DNA from: Thermofilum sp. | GTDB taxonomy: Archaea > Thermoproteota > Thermoprotei > Thermofilales > Thermofilaceae | Assembly: GCA_020832965.1 (NCBI GenBank) | Contig: JAJHRM010000011.1 | Location: forward strand, 1-29,667 | DNA: 29,667 nt | Reading direction: 5' to 3' | Part shown: positions 15,991-22,664 of the stretch, one piece after another | How the letters are laid out: each line of letters starts with the position of its first letter | Position numbering within the stretch: position 1 is the first letter of the stretch | Made by a program: the position numbers and the translations under genes | The notes under the pieces: model-generated | The model's database searches: none | What the model was told of the DNA's origin: nothing | What the model saw: only the letters and a program-made list of their open reading frames with translations

Positions 15991-16791
15991 ATGGAGCAGC
16001 CCCTCAAAGTCCTGGAGGTACCTGTTTACAACCTGGAAGGCGAGGCCGTCGACAAGATAAAGCTTCCAAGCTTTTTCTCCTCACCCCTCCGGGTGGACTT
16101 GATAAGGAGAGTATACTTGGCGTTGTCCTCTTCGCGCCTACAACCCAAGGGCACTGATCCACTTGCAGGTTTAAGGACAACGGCGGAGAGCCTAGGAGTT
16201 GGACACGGGATAGCGAGAGTTGCAAGGATAAAGGGTGGGCTGAGGGCTGCAAGGGTAGTTCAAGCAGTTAAAGGGCGTAGAGCCCATCCTCCAAGAACGG
16301 AGAAGGTTATTCGAGAAGAGGTGAACAGGAAGGAGAAGCGAAAAGCACTATTATCCGCACTGGCGGCAACGGCCGTGAAGAACCTAGTGCAGGGGAGGGG
16401 GCACGTTGTCCCAGAGAGGGAGCTACCCGTTGTAGTGACGGAGGAGCTTGAGAAGGTAAGCACAACACGGGCACTAAAGGAGGCATTAATCAAGCTCGGC
16501 CTATGGGGGGACGTTGAAAGAGCCTGCAGAAACGTCCGTGTGAGGGCTGGTAAGGGAAAAATGCGCGGCAGGAGGTACAAGAAGCCCAAAAGCATACTTA
16601 TTGTTGTAGGGGAGAACCGAGGCATAGCGAAGGCTGCGAGAGCTGTGCCCGGCGTGGATGTTGTGAGGGCAAGTGATCTCTCTGTAATGCACTTGGCACC
16701 TGGCGGTCACCCGGGAAGGCTAACGGTCTTTACCACCGCGGCCATAAGGATTCTTGAGGAAAGATTGAAGGACGAGGTGCTACCCAAGTGA
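15991..16791 (+). CDS. rpl4: Large ribosomal subunit protein L4 (uL4)
   Basis: The 266-aa protein shows the archaeal/eukaryal L4 features: an N-terminal strand (VLEVPVYNLEGEAVDKIKLP), the exit-tunnel loop (GLRTTAESLGVGHGIARVAR), RRAHPPRTEKVIREEVNRKE and KPKSILIVVGENRGIAKAAR. Its loop lines the nascent-peptide tunnel. ATG 15991 follows GGGGTGAGG. The end overlaps L23 in a GTGA arrangement. Confidence 0.96.
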   Translation: MEQPLKVLEVPVYNLEGEAVDKIKLPSFFSSPLRVDLIRRVYLALSSSRLQPKGTDPLAGLRTTAESLGVGHGIARVARIKGGLRAARVVQAVKGRRAHPPRTEKVIREEVNRKEKRKALLSALAATAVKNLVQGRGHVVPERELPVVVTEELEKVSTTRALKEALIKLGLWGDVERACRNVRVRAGKGKMRGRRYKKPKSILIVVGENRGIAKAARAVPGVDVVRASDLSVMHLAPGGHPGRLTVFTTAAIRILEERLKDEVLPK

Positions 16792-17060
16792 GTAGCGCGC
16801 GAGACAACATAGGGATGATTATCAAGCCTTACCTCACCGAGAAGACCCTAAAGCTAATGGAGAAAACAAATACCCTGACGTTCATCGTTGACCGGAGGGC
16901 AACCAAGCACGAGATTAAAAGAGCAGTCGAGGACTTGTTCAACGTAAAAGTGGAGAAGGTACGGACACTAATAACCCCGCTTGGGCAGAAAAGGGCATAC
17001 GTAAAGCTTTCAAAGGGGTACTCAGCAATGGATATCGCTAGCAAGATGGGGCTTGTCTGA
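16788..17060 (+). CDS. rpl23: Large ribosomal subunit protein L23 (uL23)
   Basis: The 90-aa product has IIKPYLTEKTLKLMEKTNTL, FIVDRRATKHEIKRAVEDLF, NVKVEKVRTLITPLGQKRAY and a final helix, the complete L23 fold. It sits at the tunnel exit and docks SRP and the Sec channel. GTG 16788 overlaps the L4 stop by four bases, so translation is coupled. The start codons run over GAGTAGCGCGCGAG, the GCGCGC motif otherwise common in spacers. Confidence 0.95.
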   Translation: MSSARDNIGMIIKPYLTEKTLKLMEKTNTLTFIVDRRATKHEIKRAVEDLFNVKVEKVRTLITPLGQKRAYVKLSKGYSAMDIASKMGLV

Positions 17061-17071
17061 GGTGGACATGC

Positions 17072-17809
17072 ATGGGTAAAAGGCTGCTTGTTCAAAGAAG
17101 GGGGCGCGGAGGAAGCGTCTTCAAGAGTCCGGGTTGGAAGAGGATCGGCGCCGCAAGGTATCCCCCTTACAATCCCGACGTCTTTAAGGAGAAGGTCCTC
17201 ACGGGCATAGTCAAGGACATTGTCCACGAGCCTGGAAGAGGAGCGCCACTCGCCGTTGTAGAACTCGAAGACGGAACTGAAATGTTCATGATCCCGCCTG
17301 AGGGTCTTGCTGTTGGGCAAAAGATCTACTATGGCGCTAAAGCACCGGTATTTCTCGGCAGTATAACAGCTATCGGGAACGTGCCCGAGGGAACAATAGT
17401 CTCAAACGTTGAAATAAAGCCGGGAGACGGGGGGAAGATTGCCAGAAGCAGCGGGGCCTACGCACTAGTACTGGCGCATTCAAATGGCAAGACGCTTATC
17501 CAGCTCCCCTCAAAGAAGGTTAAAGAGGTAAGCAGCGAAGCCAGAGCCACGGTCGGCATGATCGCTGGTGGGGGAAGAATCGAGAAACCACTATTAAAAG
17601 CAGGTAAAAACTGGCATAGGTCTAGGGCAAAGTCCTTTAAATACCCAACAGTCAGGGGGAAGGCCATGTCTGCATATGCCCACCCGGCAGGGGGCGGACA
17701 GCACCAGAAAGGTCTCACTCCTGCCCCCAGAAACGCCCCCCCAGGCAGAAAAGTAGGACACATAGCGCCCAGGAGAACCGGGAGAAAGAAGGGCACATCC
17801 GCGCGCTAG
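17072..17809 (+). CDS. rpl2: Large ribosomal subunit protein L2 (uL2)
   Basis: The 245-aa protein is a full archaeal L2: GKRLLVQRRGRGGSVFKSPG, VKDIVHEPGRGAPLAVVELE, LGSITAIGNVPEGTIVSNVE, RSSGAYALVLAHSNGKTLIQ and the C-terminal PTVRGKAMSAYAHPAGGGQH with the functionally central His of that loop, then RKVGHIAPRRTGRKKG. It helps form the peptidyl transferase region and subunit bridge. S19 normally follows at once; here 2.2 kb with a TnpB element lies between. Confidence 0.97.
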   Translation: MGKRLLVQRRGRGGSVFKSPGWKRIGAARYPPYNPDVFKEKVLTGIVKDIVHEPGRGAPLAVVELEDGTEMFMIPPEGLAVGQKIYYGAKAPVFLGSITAIGNVPEGTIVSNVEIKPGDGGKIARSSGAYALVLAHSNGKTLIQLPSKKVKEVSSEARATVGMIAGGGRIEKPLLKAGKNWHRSRAKSFKYPTVRGKAMSAYAHPAGGGQHQKGLTPAPRNAPPGRKVGHIAPRRTGRKKGTSAR

Positions 17810-17864
17810 GGGAAATGTAAGGCGCGTGTTTGAGTAGCCTTTGTATCAGGGGACCCTTCGGCTG

Positions 17865-17955
17865 TAGCGCGCGCCATCTGTTACCCCGCCTTATCGCAGG
17901 GTTATGGTTTTATGGGCTTTACTCCGGAGGGTGTTGCTAGGAAGCTGAGCACCCT
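17865..17955 (-). ncRNA. Conserved 3' end of TnpB element copy 2, probable omega-RNA scaffold
   Basis: The last codons of TnpB and the ~40 bp after its stop match copy 3 (28472-28565) with only about five differences in 84 bases, while the coding sequence just upstream differs at many more sites. The conserved part has a 6-bp stem AGGGTG/CACCCT (17928-17955) and the palindrome CTCCGGAG, and ends at TAGCGCGC, where similarity stops. In IS200/IS605-type elements this is where the guide-RNA scaffold is encoded; the guide would be read from 17864 downward. The exact RNA ends are inferred. Confidence 0.55.
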
Positions 17956-19353
17956 TATGCGCTCCGGCAACTGTACTTCTATGCCGAGCGCCTCCAGCCC
18001 GCGTAGCATGATGTTCAAGCCCCCGTTGATGTCTGCGTGTAGCGTGTGCCCGTGGGGGCAGTGGACGAGCCCACGAGGCTTCCTCTGAACCTCCACATTG
18101 TGGTAGGCGCACTTCCTCGATGTCCCGTCCTCGCTGACCGCAAACGCAGGTATGCCGGCGTTCTCCAGCGTCGTTGCAAGCCTCAGCAATAGCTTGCGCT
18201 GACCCCACATGTTGGTGTTGCCCTTGCCGGGCTTCTCCTGAGAGATGTACCACGGGTACCCTATGAATACGATGCCAACGTTCCTCACGCACGCGAAGCG
18301 CTTCAAGTGTGAAGCGGTGTTCGCGAAAGCTTGGTCCCTCCGCCTCTCCCTCTTCTCGAACAGCCTCCTCCTCTCCTCTTGTAGCGCGGACCTCCTCGCA
18401 TCCCTCATCCCGGCGTCTGACAGCGCCCTGTCCACCACAGCTATCCTGCGCTCGAAGTAGAAGTAGTCAGATTTTAGGACGCCACCCTTGTAGAGCAGCG
18501 CCGTGCCATCACTTGCAACGGCAGCGACCAGCACCTCCCTACCCAAGTCGATGCCCATGAAGCTTCCTCCACAGCGCTTCCTCTCAAGCAGCACCTCCAC
18601 GCTGACGTGTGCGTACCACCGCTTCCTCACGGGATCGTACGTGATCACCAGGCGGCCCTGCTTAGCGCCAGGCTTGATAAGCCAGCGTGGCTTCCCCCTG
18701 AAGGGTATGCTTGCGTTCCAGTAGCCCAGGTGCAGCACCTTCCCCTCCATATCCACCCTGTAGTTGTCGAAGCGGACGACAACGATTGGTGTGCGCTGCC
18801 CCTCGCGCTTCCTGTAGCCAGGCGGGCGGACGCGCTGCCAAGGGGGCAGCCTGCCCTCCCTCTCCGCTTTTAGGAGCTCGACGAAGCTCCTCCACTCTTC
18901 CCCTATCAGCCGGCAAGCCTCGTGGAAGTTCACACTACCCAGCACCCTGTAGACCTCCGTATACTCCGTTTTCCGGCGCCCCCAAGCACTCCTCCAGCTG
19001 TAATCAATCTTCCCAGCACTGAAGAATAGCTGCCTGCGCCTGAAGTTCTCCATGTTAATTAAACGCGCTGTTTGGTCGCCGACAAGGCATAGCAGCTCCT
19101 CTTGTCGAGGCGTTGGGAGCAAGCGTACGACATCGCAGCGCCACACACGCACAGCCCGAGCCTCACTCACCCCGCTACCGCGGGGTTCACCACACTGCCC
19201 CACGAGGAGCCGGGCCCAGGCGTTTAGAGGCTCAATAATGATTCCCTCTCCGTCTATTTTCTTCTTTGCCCTCTTTGCACTGCGAGGCCTTAACCCCGGA
19301 GCCCCACCCCGAGCCCCGGGGTCAATGCCGGTACGGCTGGACTTCCTGGTCAC
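17902..19353 (-). CDS. tnpB: TnpB-family protein, full length (copy 2)
   Basis: GTG 19353 (after GGGGAGGAT) gives 483 aa and aligns with the copy 1 start. The first ~45 residues are low complexity, then come the wedge/REC part (WRCDVVRLLPTPRQEELLCL, INMENFRRRQLFFSAGKIDY) and the RuvC domain: GIDLGRE with Asp 269, a second motif VGIVFIGYPW in which the usual catalytic Glu is Gly 365, and HADINGGLNI with Asp 441. A zinc finger of CxxH...CxxH type (KCAYH, HCPHGH) precedes motif III. A conserved Glu 408 (VSEDGTS), 43 residues after Gly 365, may replace the lost one, as in rearranged TnpB/Fanzor sites. No tnpA is present. Confidence 0.9.
   Translation of the reverse strand: MTRKSSRTGIDPGARGGAPGLRPRSAKRAKKKIDGEGIIIEPLNAWARLLVGQCGEPRGSGVSEARAVRVWRCDVVRLLPTPRQEELLCLVGDQTARLINMENFRRRQLFFSAGKIDYSWRSAWGRRKTEYTEVYRVLGSVNFHEACRLIGEEWRSFVELLKAEREGRLPPWQRVRPPGYRKREGQRTPIVVVRFDNYRVDMEGKVLHLGYWNASIPFRGKPRWLIKPGAKQGRLVITYDPVRKRWYAHVSVEVLLERKRCGGSFMGIDLGREVLVAAVASDGTALLYKGGVLKSDYFYFERRIAVVDRALSDAGMRDARRSALQEERRRLFEKRERRRDQAFANTASHLKRFACVRNVGIVFIGYPWYISQEKPGKGNTNMWGQRKLLLRLATTLENAGIPAFAVSEDGTSRKCAYHNVEVQRKPRGLVHCPHGHTLHADINGGLNIMLRGLEALGIEVQLPERIRVLSFLATPSGVKPIKP
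18415..18590. repeat. 176-bp tract identical to 29025-29200
   Basis: Within TnpB copies 2 and 3 these 176 bp are identical base for base, while sequences on both sides differ at roughly one base in six to eight by eye. The tract encodes the RuvC-I region. The sharp edges suggest recent gene conversion between the copies. Confidence 0.85.
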
Positions 19354-19530
19354 GCTCTCATCCTCCCCTCTCGGGGTGCCCGGCCCAGACTCCACGCCCA
19401 GCCGCATCAGCGCGGGTCCGGGCGCTTCCCCTGAAGCCGGGCCTCAGCAATCGCAGCCCGGGCCCCACCGAAGGGGCGATGCCGGGCACTCCCTAGGAGG
19501 AGGGCTGAAGGGCGGGGCGGTGGCGCGCTA
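19354..19530 (-). mobile_element. Left-end region of TnpB element copy 2
   Basis: A G+C-rich leader of ~175 bp precedes the TnpB start and contains an in-frame ATG at 19407 that would add 18 residues. It ends at GCGCGCTA (19523-19530), the reverse complement of the TAGCGCGC that bounds the other end (17865). Copy 1 has the same GCGCGCTA only ~20 bp from its start, so copy 2 carries extra sequence here. No other gene is seen. Confidence 0.4.
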
Positions 19531-19562
19531 TTTTCAGCAGCTTTTGTGCTCCTCTTGTGGCT

Positions 19563-19763
19563 TCACTTTAGTACAGTTTCACTGATTATTCTTGAGAGTA
19601 GCTCCTTGTAGCTCGGGAATACTATCCTCCTGGGAACACTGCCCGGTTCCCCCTCAACGACGACATGCATGGCGCCCTCTACGCTCTGCTGAAACTCCAG
19701 CGAGATTTGACCCGTATTCTTGTCAAACCTAATGGAGCATGGCACGGTGGTCTTCGAGTGCAT
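19563..19763 (-). CDS. Hypothetical protein, 66 aa
   Basis: A small cytoplasmic protein with two or three beta strands (CSIRFDKNTGQISLEFQQSV, then AMHVVVEGEPG) followed by a helix (YKELLSRIISETVLK); no family recognised. A TATA box in the correct direction lies ~27 bp before the ATG, as expected for a leaderless archaeal gene, which supports it being real. It is convergent with nothing and divergent from S19, lying between the TnpB element and S19. Confidence 0.6.
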   Translation of the reverse strand: MHSKTTVPCSIRFDKNTGQISLEFQQSVEGAMHVVVEGEPGSVPRRIVFPSYKELLSRIISETVLK

Positions 19764-19784
19764 GATTACGCAAATTACCGAAAA

Positions 19785-19795
19785 TCTATAAACTT
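19785..19795 (-). promoter_or_regulatory. TATA box of the 66-aa gene
   Basis: On the minus strand AAGTTTATAGA lies 22-32 bp before the ATG at 19763, the spacing of a leaderless archaeal promoter. Confidence 0.6.
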
Positions 19796-19966
19796 TATGC
19801 GATAGAAAAACCAGTTGAATTCTCTTGTCGGCTAATCAAGCAACAGCACTATTCCCCTAGAAGCCCAATAACTGTGTCAAGTCAATCCTTCTGGGGAATT
19901 TGTATTAATAAATTGGCGGAATGCGCGCTGCGAGGAAGCTGGAAGCTCTGAGGAAAGGGAAACTAT

Positions 19967-20006
19967 TTCACAAAAAACTTATAAGTGCTGCGTAATCCTT
20001 GCTTCG
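19967..20006 (+). promoter_or_regulatory. Promoter and leader of the S19-L11-L1-L10 operon
   Basis: TTTCACAAAAAACTTATAAG and, 12 bp later, CCTTGCTTC repeat the L3 promoter almost exactly. The transcript would start near 20007, only about ten bases before the TTG start of S19. Confidence 0.8.
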
Positions 20007-20015
20007 GGGATAGAT

Positions 20016-20441
20016 TTGGAAAGCGGCTTAAAGTTCACGTATCGGGGCTACACGCTGGAGGAACTCCGACAAATGCCTATCGAAAAGCTAGCCGAGATAC
20101 TCCCGGCTCGGCAGCGGAGGACTCTTCTCAGGGTATTCAAGCATAGAACAAGCGAGGAACACTTCAAGCTCCTAGAGAAGATTAGGAAAGCAGTCGAACT
20201 CGTGAGTAAAGGCGGGAAGCAGCCGGTCATTCGAACACACCTAAGAGACTTCGTAATTCTACCAGAGATGGTGGGTTTGACGATACATGTTCACAACGGT
20301 AAGGAGTTTGTCCCCGTAGAGGTAACCCCGGAGCGCATAGGACACTATCTCGGCGAGTTTGCGCAGACAACAAAGAAGGTTGAGCACGGAGAGCCGGGCT
20401 TGAAGGCTACGAGATCATCCATGTTCGTGGCATTAAAGTAG
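20016..20441 (+). CDS. rps19: Small ribosomal subunit protein S19 (uS19)
   Basis: The 141-aa protein is archaeal S19: [40 protein letters not shown], the RNA-binding core [20 protein letters not shown] and [20 protein letters not shown], and [20 protein letters not shown]. It contacts the head of the 30S subunit. TTG 20016 is the likely start on a very short leader. Normally S19 lies between L2 and L22; here a TnpB element lies before it and L11 after it. Confidence 0.95.
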   Translation: MESGLKFTYRGYTLEELRQMPIEKLAEILPARQRRTLLRVFKHRTSEEHFKLLEKIRKAVELVSKGGKQPVIRTHLRDFVILPEMVGLTIHVHNGKEFVPVEVTPERIGHYLGEFAQTTKKVEHGEPGLKATRSSMFVALK

Positions 20442-20451
20442 GCGTAGACAG

Positions 20452-20967
20452 GTGGACACCTTGCCCCAGAACGTTAAAGTATTTAGCTTCCTCGTGGAGG
20501 GAGGGAAAGCTACCGCTGGGCCTCCCATTGGGCCAGCGCTCGGTCCGCTGGGCCTAAACGTGATGCAGGTGGTAAAGAGGATCAACGAGTTAACGCAAGA
20601 CTACCTTGGGATGCGCGTCCCAGTCAAAGTCGCAGTGGACATAGATAAGAAAACATTCGAAGTTGAGGTGGGGACGCCCACTACTGCTGCGCTGATCGTC
20701 AAGGAGCTTAAGATAGAGAAGGGTGCACATCAGCCCTCAAAAGAGACCGTTGGCAACTTATCGCTACAACAGGTCATTAAAATTGCTAAGATTAAGCAAA
20801 AGGACATGGGAGCTTCGAGCCTAAAGGCTGCGGTGAAGACCGTGATCGGTACTGCACAGAGCATGGGCGTAACTATAGACGGAAAGCCCCCAAAGGTGAT
20901 TATTGAGGAGATCGAAAGAGGTCTATACGATGATGTAATTAAGGAGTACGAGGTTGAAGCACAGTGA
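20452..20967 (+). CDS. rpl11: Large ribosomal subunit protein L11 (uL11)
   Basis: The 171-aa product has the L11 N-terminal domain with the proline-rich hinge (EGGKATAGPPIGPALGPLGL), VKVAVDIDKKTFEVEVGTPT, and the C-terminal rRNA-binding domain (LQQVIKIAKIKQKDMGASSL, KTVIGTAQSMGVTIDG). It forms the base of the factor-binding stalk. GTG 20452 or TTG 20461 could start it; AGGTGG at 20450-20455 suits TTG 20461. It follows S19 after 10 bp, an unusual neighbour. Confidence 0.96.
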   Translation: MDTLPQNVKVFSFLVEGGKATAGPPIGPALGPLGLNVMQVVKRINELTQDYLGMRVPVKVAVDIDKKTFEVEVGTPTTAALIVKELKIEKGAHQPSKETVGNLSLQQVIKIAKIKQKDMGASSLKAAVKTVIGTAQSMGVTIDGKPPKVIIEEIERGLYDDVIKEYEVEAQ

Positions 20968-21641
20968 GCACGCAAGTATTGAGCCAGCTAGGGAATATTG
21001 AGGAGGGTGTAAGGCAAGCATTAGCTTCATCGCCGAAGAGGAGGAGATTTGAGCAAAGCGTAGAAATGATCGTTACTCTTAGAGATGTGGATGTCAAAAA
21101 GCCTGAGAACAGAATAAACACGCCGGTTGTTCTGCCGCATCCACCACAGGCAAAGTTGGCAAAGGTGGCGGTAATAGCTGGTGGAGACCTGGGCTTGAAG
21201 GCTAGAGAAGCAGGCGCGGACTTAGTGATCGACAAGGATGAGCTGCTAAAGATAAGTAATGATAAAAAGGCGTTACGAAAGCTGGCTGAGAAGTACGACT
21301 TCTTCCTGTCTCAAACGGATTTAATGCCTCTCGTGGGTAGAATCCTCGGCAAGTACCTCGGTCCACGCGGCAAAATGCCGCAGCCAATACCGCCCAACGC
21401 GCCCATAAGCGTCCTAGTTGAACGTGCAAAGAAGTCCGTCAGAATCCGGATAAAGGATCAGCCCCAAATTGCCTGCAGAATAGGCACGGAGACCCAGCCT
21501 GTACAACACCTGGTTGAAAATGCTCATGCCGTGCTCTCGGAGATCCTGAGGAAGTTCCCACCATCAAGCATCGGCAGGATCTATTTCAAGCTGGCGATGG
21601 GCAAACCCGTCAAAGTGGCTAGAGAGGGTGGTGGGAAGTGA
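20964..21641 (+). CDS. rpl1: Large ribosomal subunit protein L1 (uL1)
   Basis: The 225-aa protein contains FEQSVEMIVTLRDVDVKKPE, RINTPVVLPHPPQAKLAKVA, FFLSQTDLMPLVGRILGKYL, GPRGKMPQPIPPNAP and IGRIYFKLAMGKPVKVA, the complete two-domain L1. It binds 23S rRNA at the mobile L1 stalk and in archaea often represses its own mRNA. GTG 20964 overlaps the L11 stop (GTGA), and its own end overlaps L10 the same way. Confidence 0.96.
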   Translation: MSTQVLSQLGNIEEGVRQALASSPKRRRFEQSVEMIVTLRDVDVKKPENRINTPVVLPHPPQAKLAKVAVIAGGDLGLKAREAGADLVIDKDELLKISNDKKALRKLAEKYDFFLSQTDLMPLVGRILGKYLGPRGKMPQPIPPNAPISVLVERAKKSVRIRIKDQPQIACRIGTETQPVQHLVENAHAVLSEILRKFPPSSIGRIYFKLAMGKPVKVAREGGGK

Positions 21642-22525
21642 GCATGCAGAAAGCTGCAGGGGTAAGGAGCAGCCCGGCTCGAGCTAGAAAGTCGAGACTA
21701 CTAGAGGGGTACGTAAAAGCGTTAGAGCAGTACAGGTATTTCCTAGTAGCCACAATAACCGGGCTGCCAGCTTCGGTCATAAAAGCCAGTAAAAGCCTTC
21801 TCCTGGGGGACGGCTCGCTACTGAAGGTTGTCAAAAACACGATCTTCTTGATCGCACTAGAGAAAGCGGGGAAAAACGCCAAGGAGGCTGAACAGTACCT
21901 GAAGGGGCAGAACGCGGTGATATTCACGAACAAGAACCCATTCTCGATAATCTTCTTCCTCGATAAGCAGAAAATAATGCGTGAAGCTAGGGCAGGCGAC
22001 ATTGCTACAAGCGAAATCGTCCTGCCAGCTGGGAACACCGGCATACCCCCCGGACCGATGATCAGCAACTTCAACAAGCTGGGCATACCCACGCGGGTCC
22101 AGGAAGGCAGCATATGGATAGCTAAGGATACAGTGGTGGCGCGTCCAGGGGATGTTATCTCGCCGGAGTTAGCAGAGGTCTTGACGAGGCTTGGGCTGAA
22201 ACCGATCGAGAGCAAGCTACAAATAAAGGCTATCTACTTGGATGGGAAAATAGTTGCCCCCAAAGATGTTGAGCTAGACGTAAAGCTGTGGGTAGATAGG
22301 CTAGCATCCGCACACGCACAGGCATGCAGCCTCGCATTCAATGCCGCTTTACCCATTCCACAGACACTACCCGCCTTGATAAGCAGGGCACATGCGGAGG
22401 CGCTAGCCCTCGCATCCCAAGCTGGCTACCCGACTAAAGAAGTTCTCCCAACGGTGCTGGGCAGGGCAGAAGCGCAGGCAAAAGCGCTTTACGAGAAACT
22501 AAAAACAATCTACCCCGAACTTTAA
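21638..22525 (+). CDS. rpl10: Large ribosomal subunit protein L10 (uL10/P0), without acidic tail
   Basis: The 295-aa protein has the P0 body: LLEGYVKALEQYRYFLVATI, KASKSLLLGDGSLLKVVKNT, NPFSIIFFLDKQKIMREARA, LPAGNTGIPPGPMISNFNKL, and the helices that hold L12 dimers (LALASQAGYPTKEVLPTVLG). It stops after EKLKTIYPEL, so the charged Glu/Lys tail with the LFG-type end common in archaeal P0 is missing. No L12 gene follows. GTG 21638 overlaps the L1 stop; ATG 21644 is also possible. Confidence 0.95.
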   Translation: MSMQKAAGVRSSPARARKSRLLEGYVKALEQYRYFLVATITGLPASVIKASKSLLLGDGSLLKVVKNTIFLIALEKAGKNAKEAEQYLKGQNAVIFTNKNPFSIIFFLDKQKIMREARAGDIATSEIVLPAGNTGIPPGPMISNFNKLGIPTRVQEGSIWIAKDTVVARPGDVISPELAEVLTRLGLKPIESKLQIKAIYLDGKIVAPKDVELDVKLWVDRLASAHAQACSLAFNAALPIPQTLPALISRAHAEALALASQAGYPTKEVLPTVLGRAEAQAKALYEKLKTIYPEL

Positions 22526-22562
22526 CACATTCACATTTTCATGCAGCTATCAGCCCGCGCTA

Positions 22563-22577
22563 GGGAACCGCGTTCCC
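22563..22577 (+). terminator. Perfect hairpin after L10
   Basis: GGGAAC and GTTCCC form a 6-bp stem with a CGC loop 38 bp after the L10 stop, in the spacer before alaS. It may end the ribosomal transcript. Confidence 0.35.
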
Positions 22578-22625
22578 CCGCCTACTTTATCCGCGCATGG
22601 AAGACGAAGCACTCGCGCGCTCGAA

Positions 22626-22636
22626 ACTAATATATT
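22626..22636 (+). promoter_or_regulatory. TATA box of alaS
   Basis: AACTAATATATTG lies about 30 nt before ATG 22665, after the hairpin at 22563. Confidence 0.6.
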
Positions 22637-22664
22637 GCGCATTGCTTTTCTCTGAGTGATAGCC

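Noticed and set aside
17809..17872. A 22-codon frame starting ATGGCGCGCGC downstream of TnpB copy 2
   Set aside because: It has no family match; it is useful only as a comparison for the DUF62 start in copy 3.
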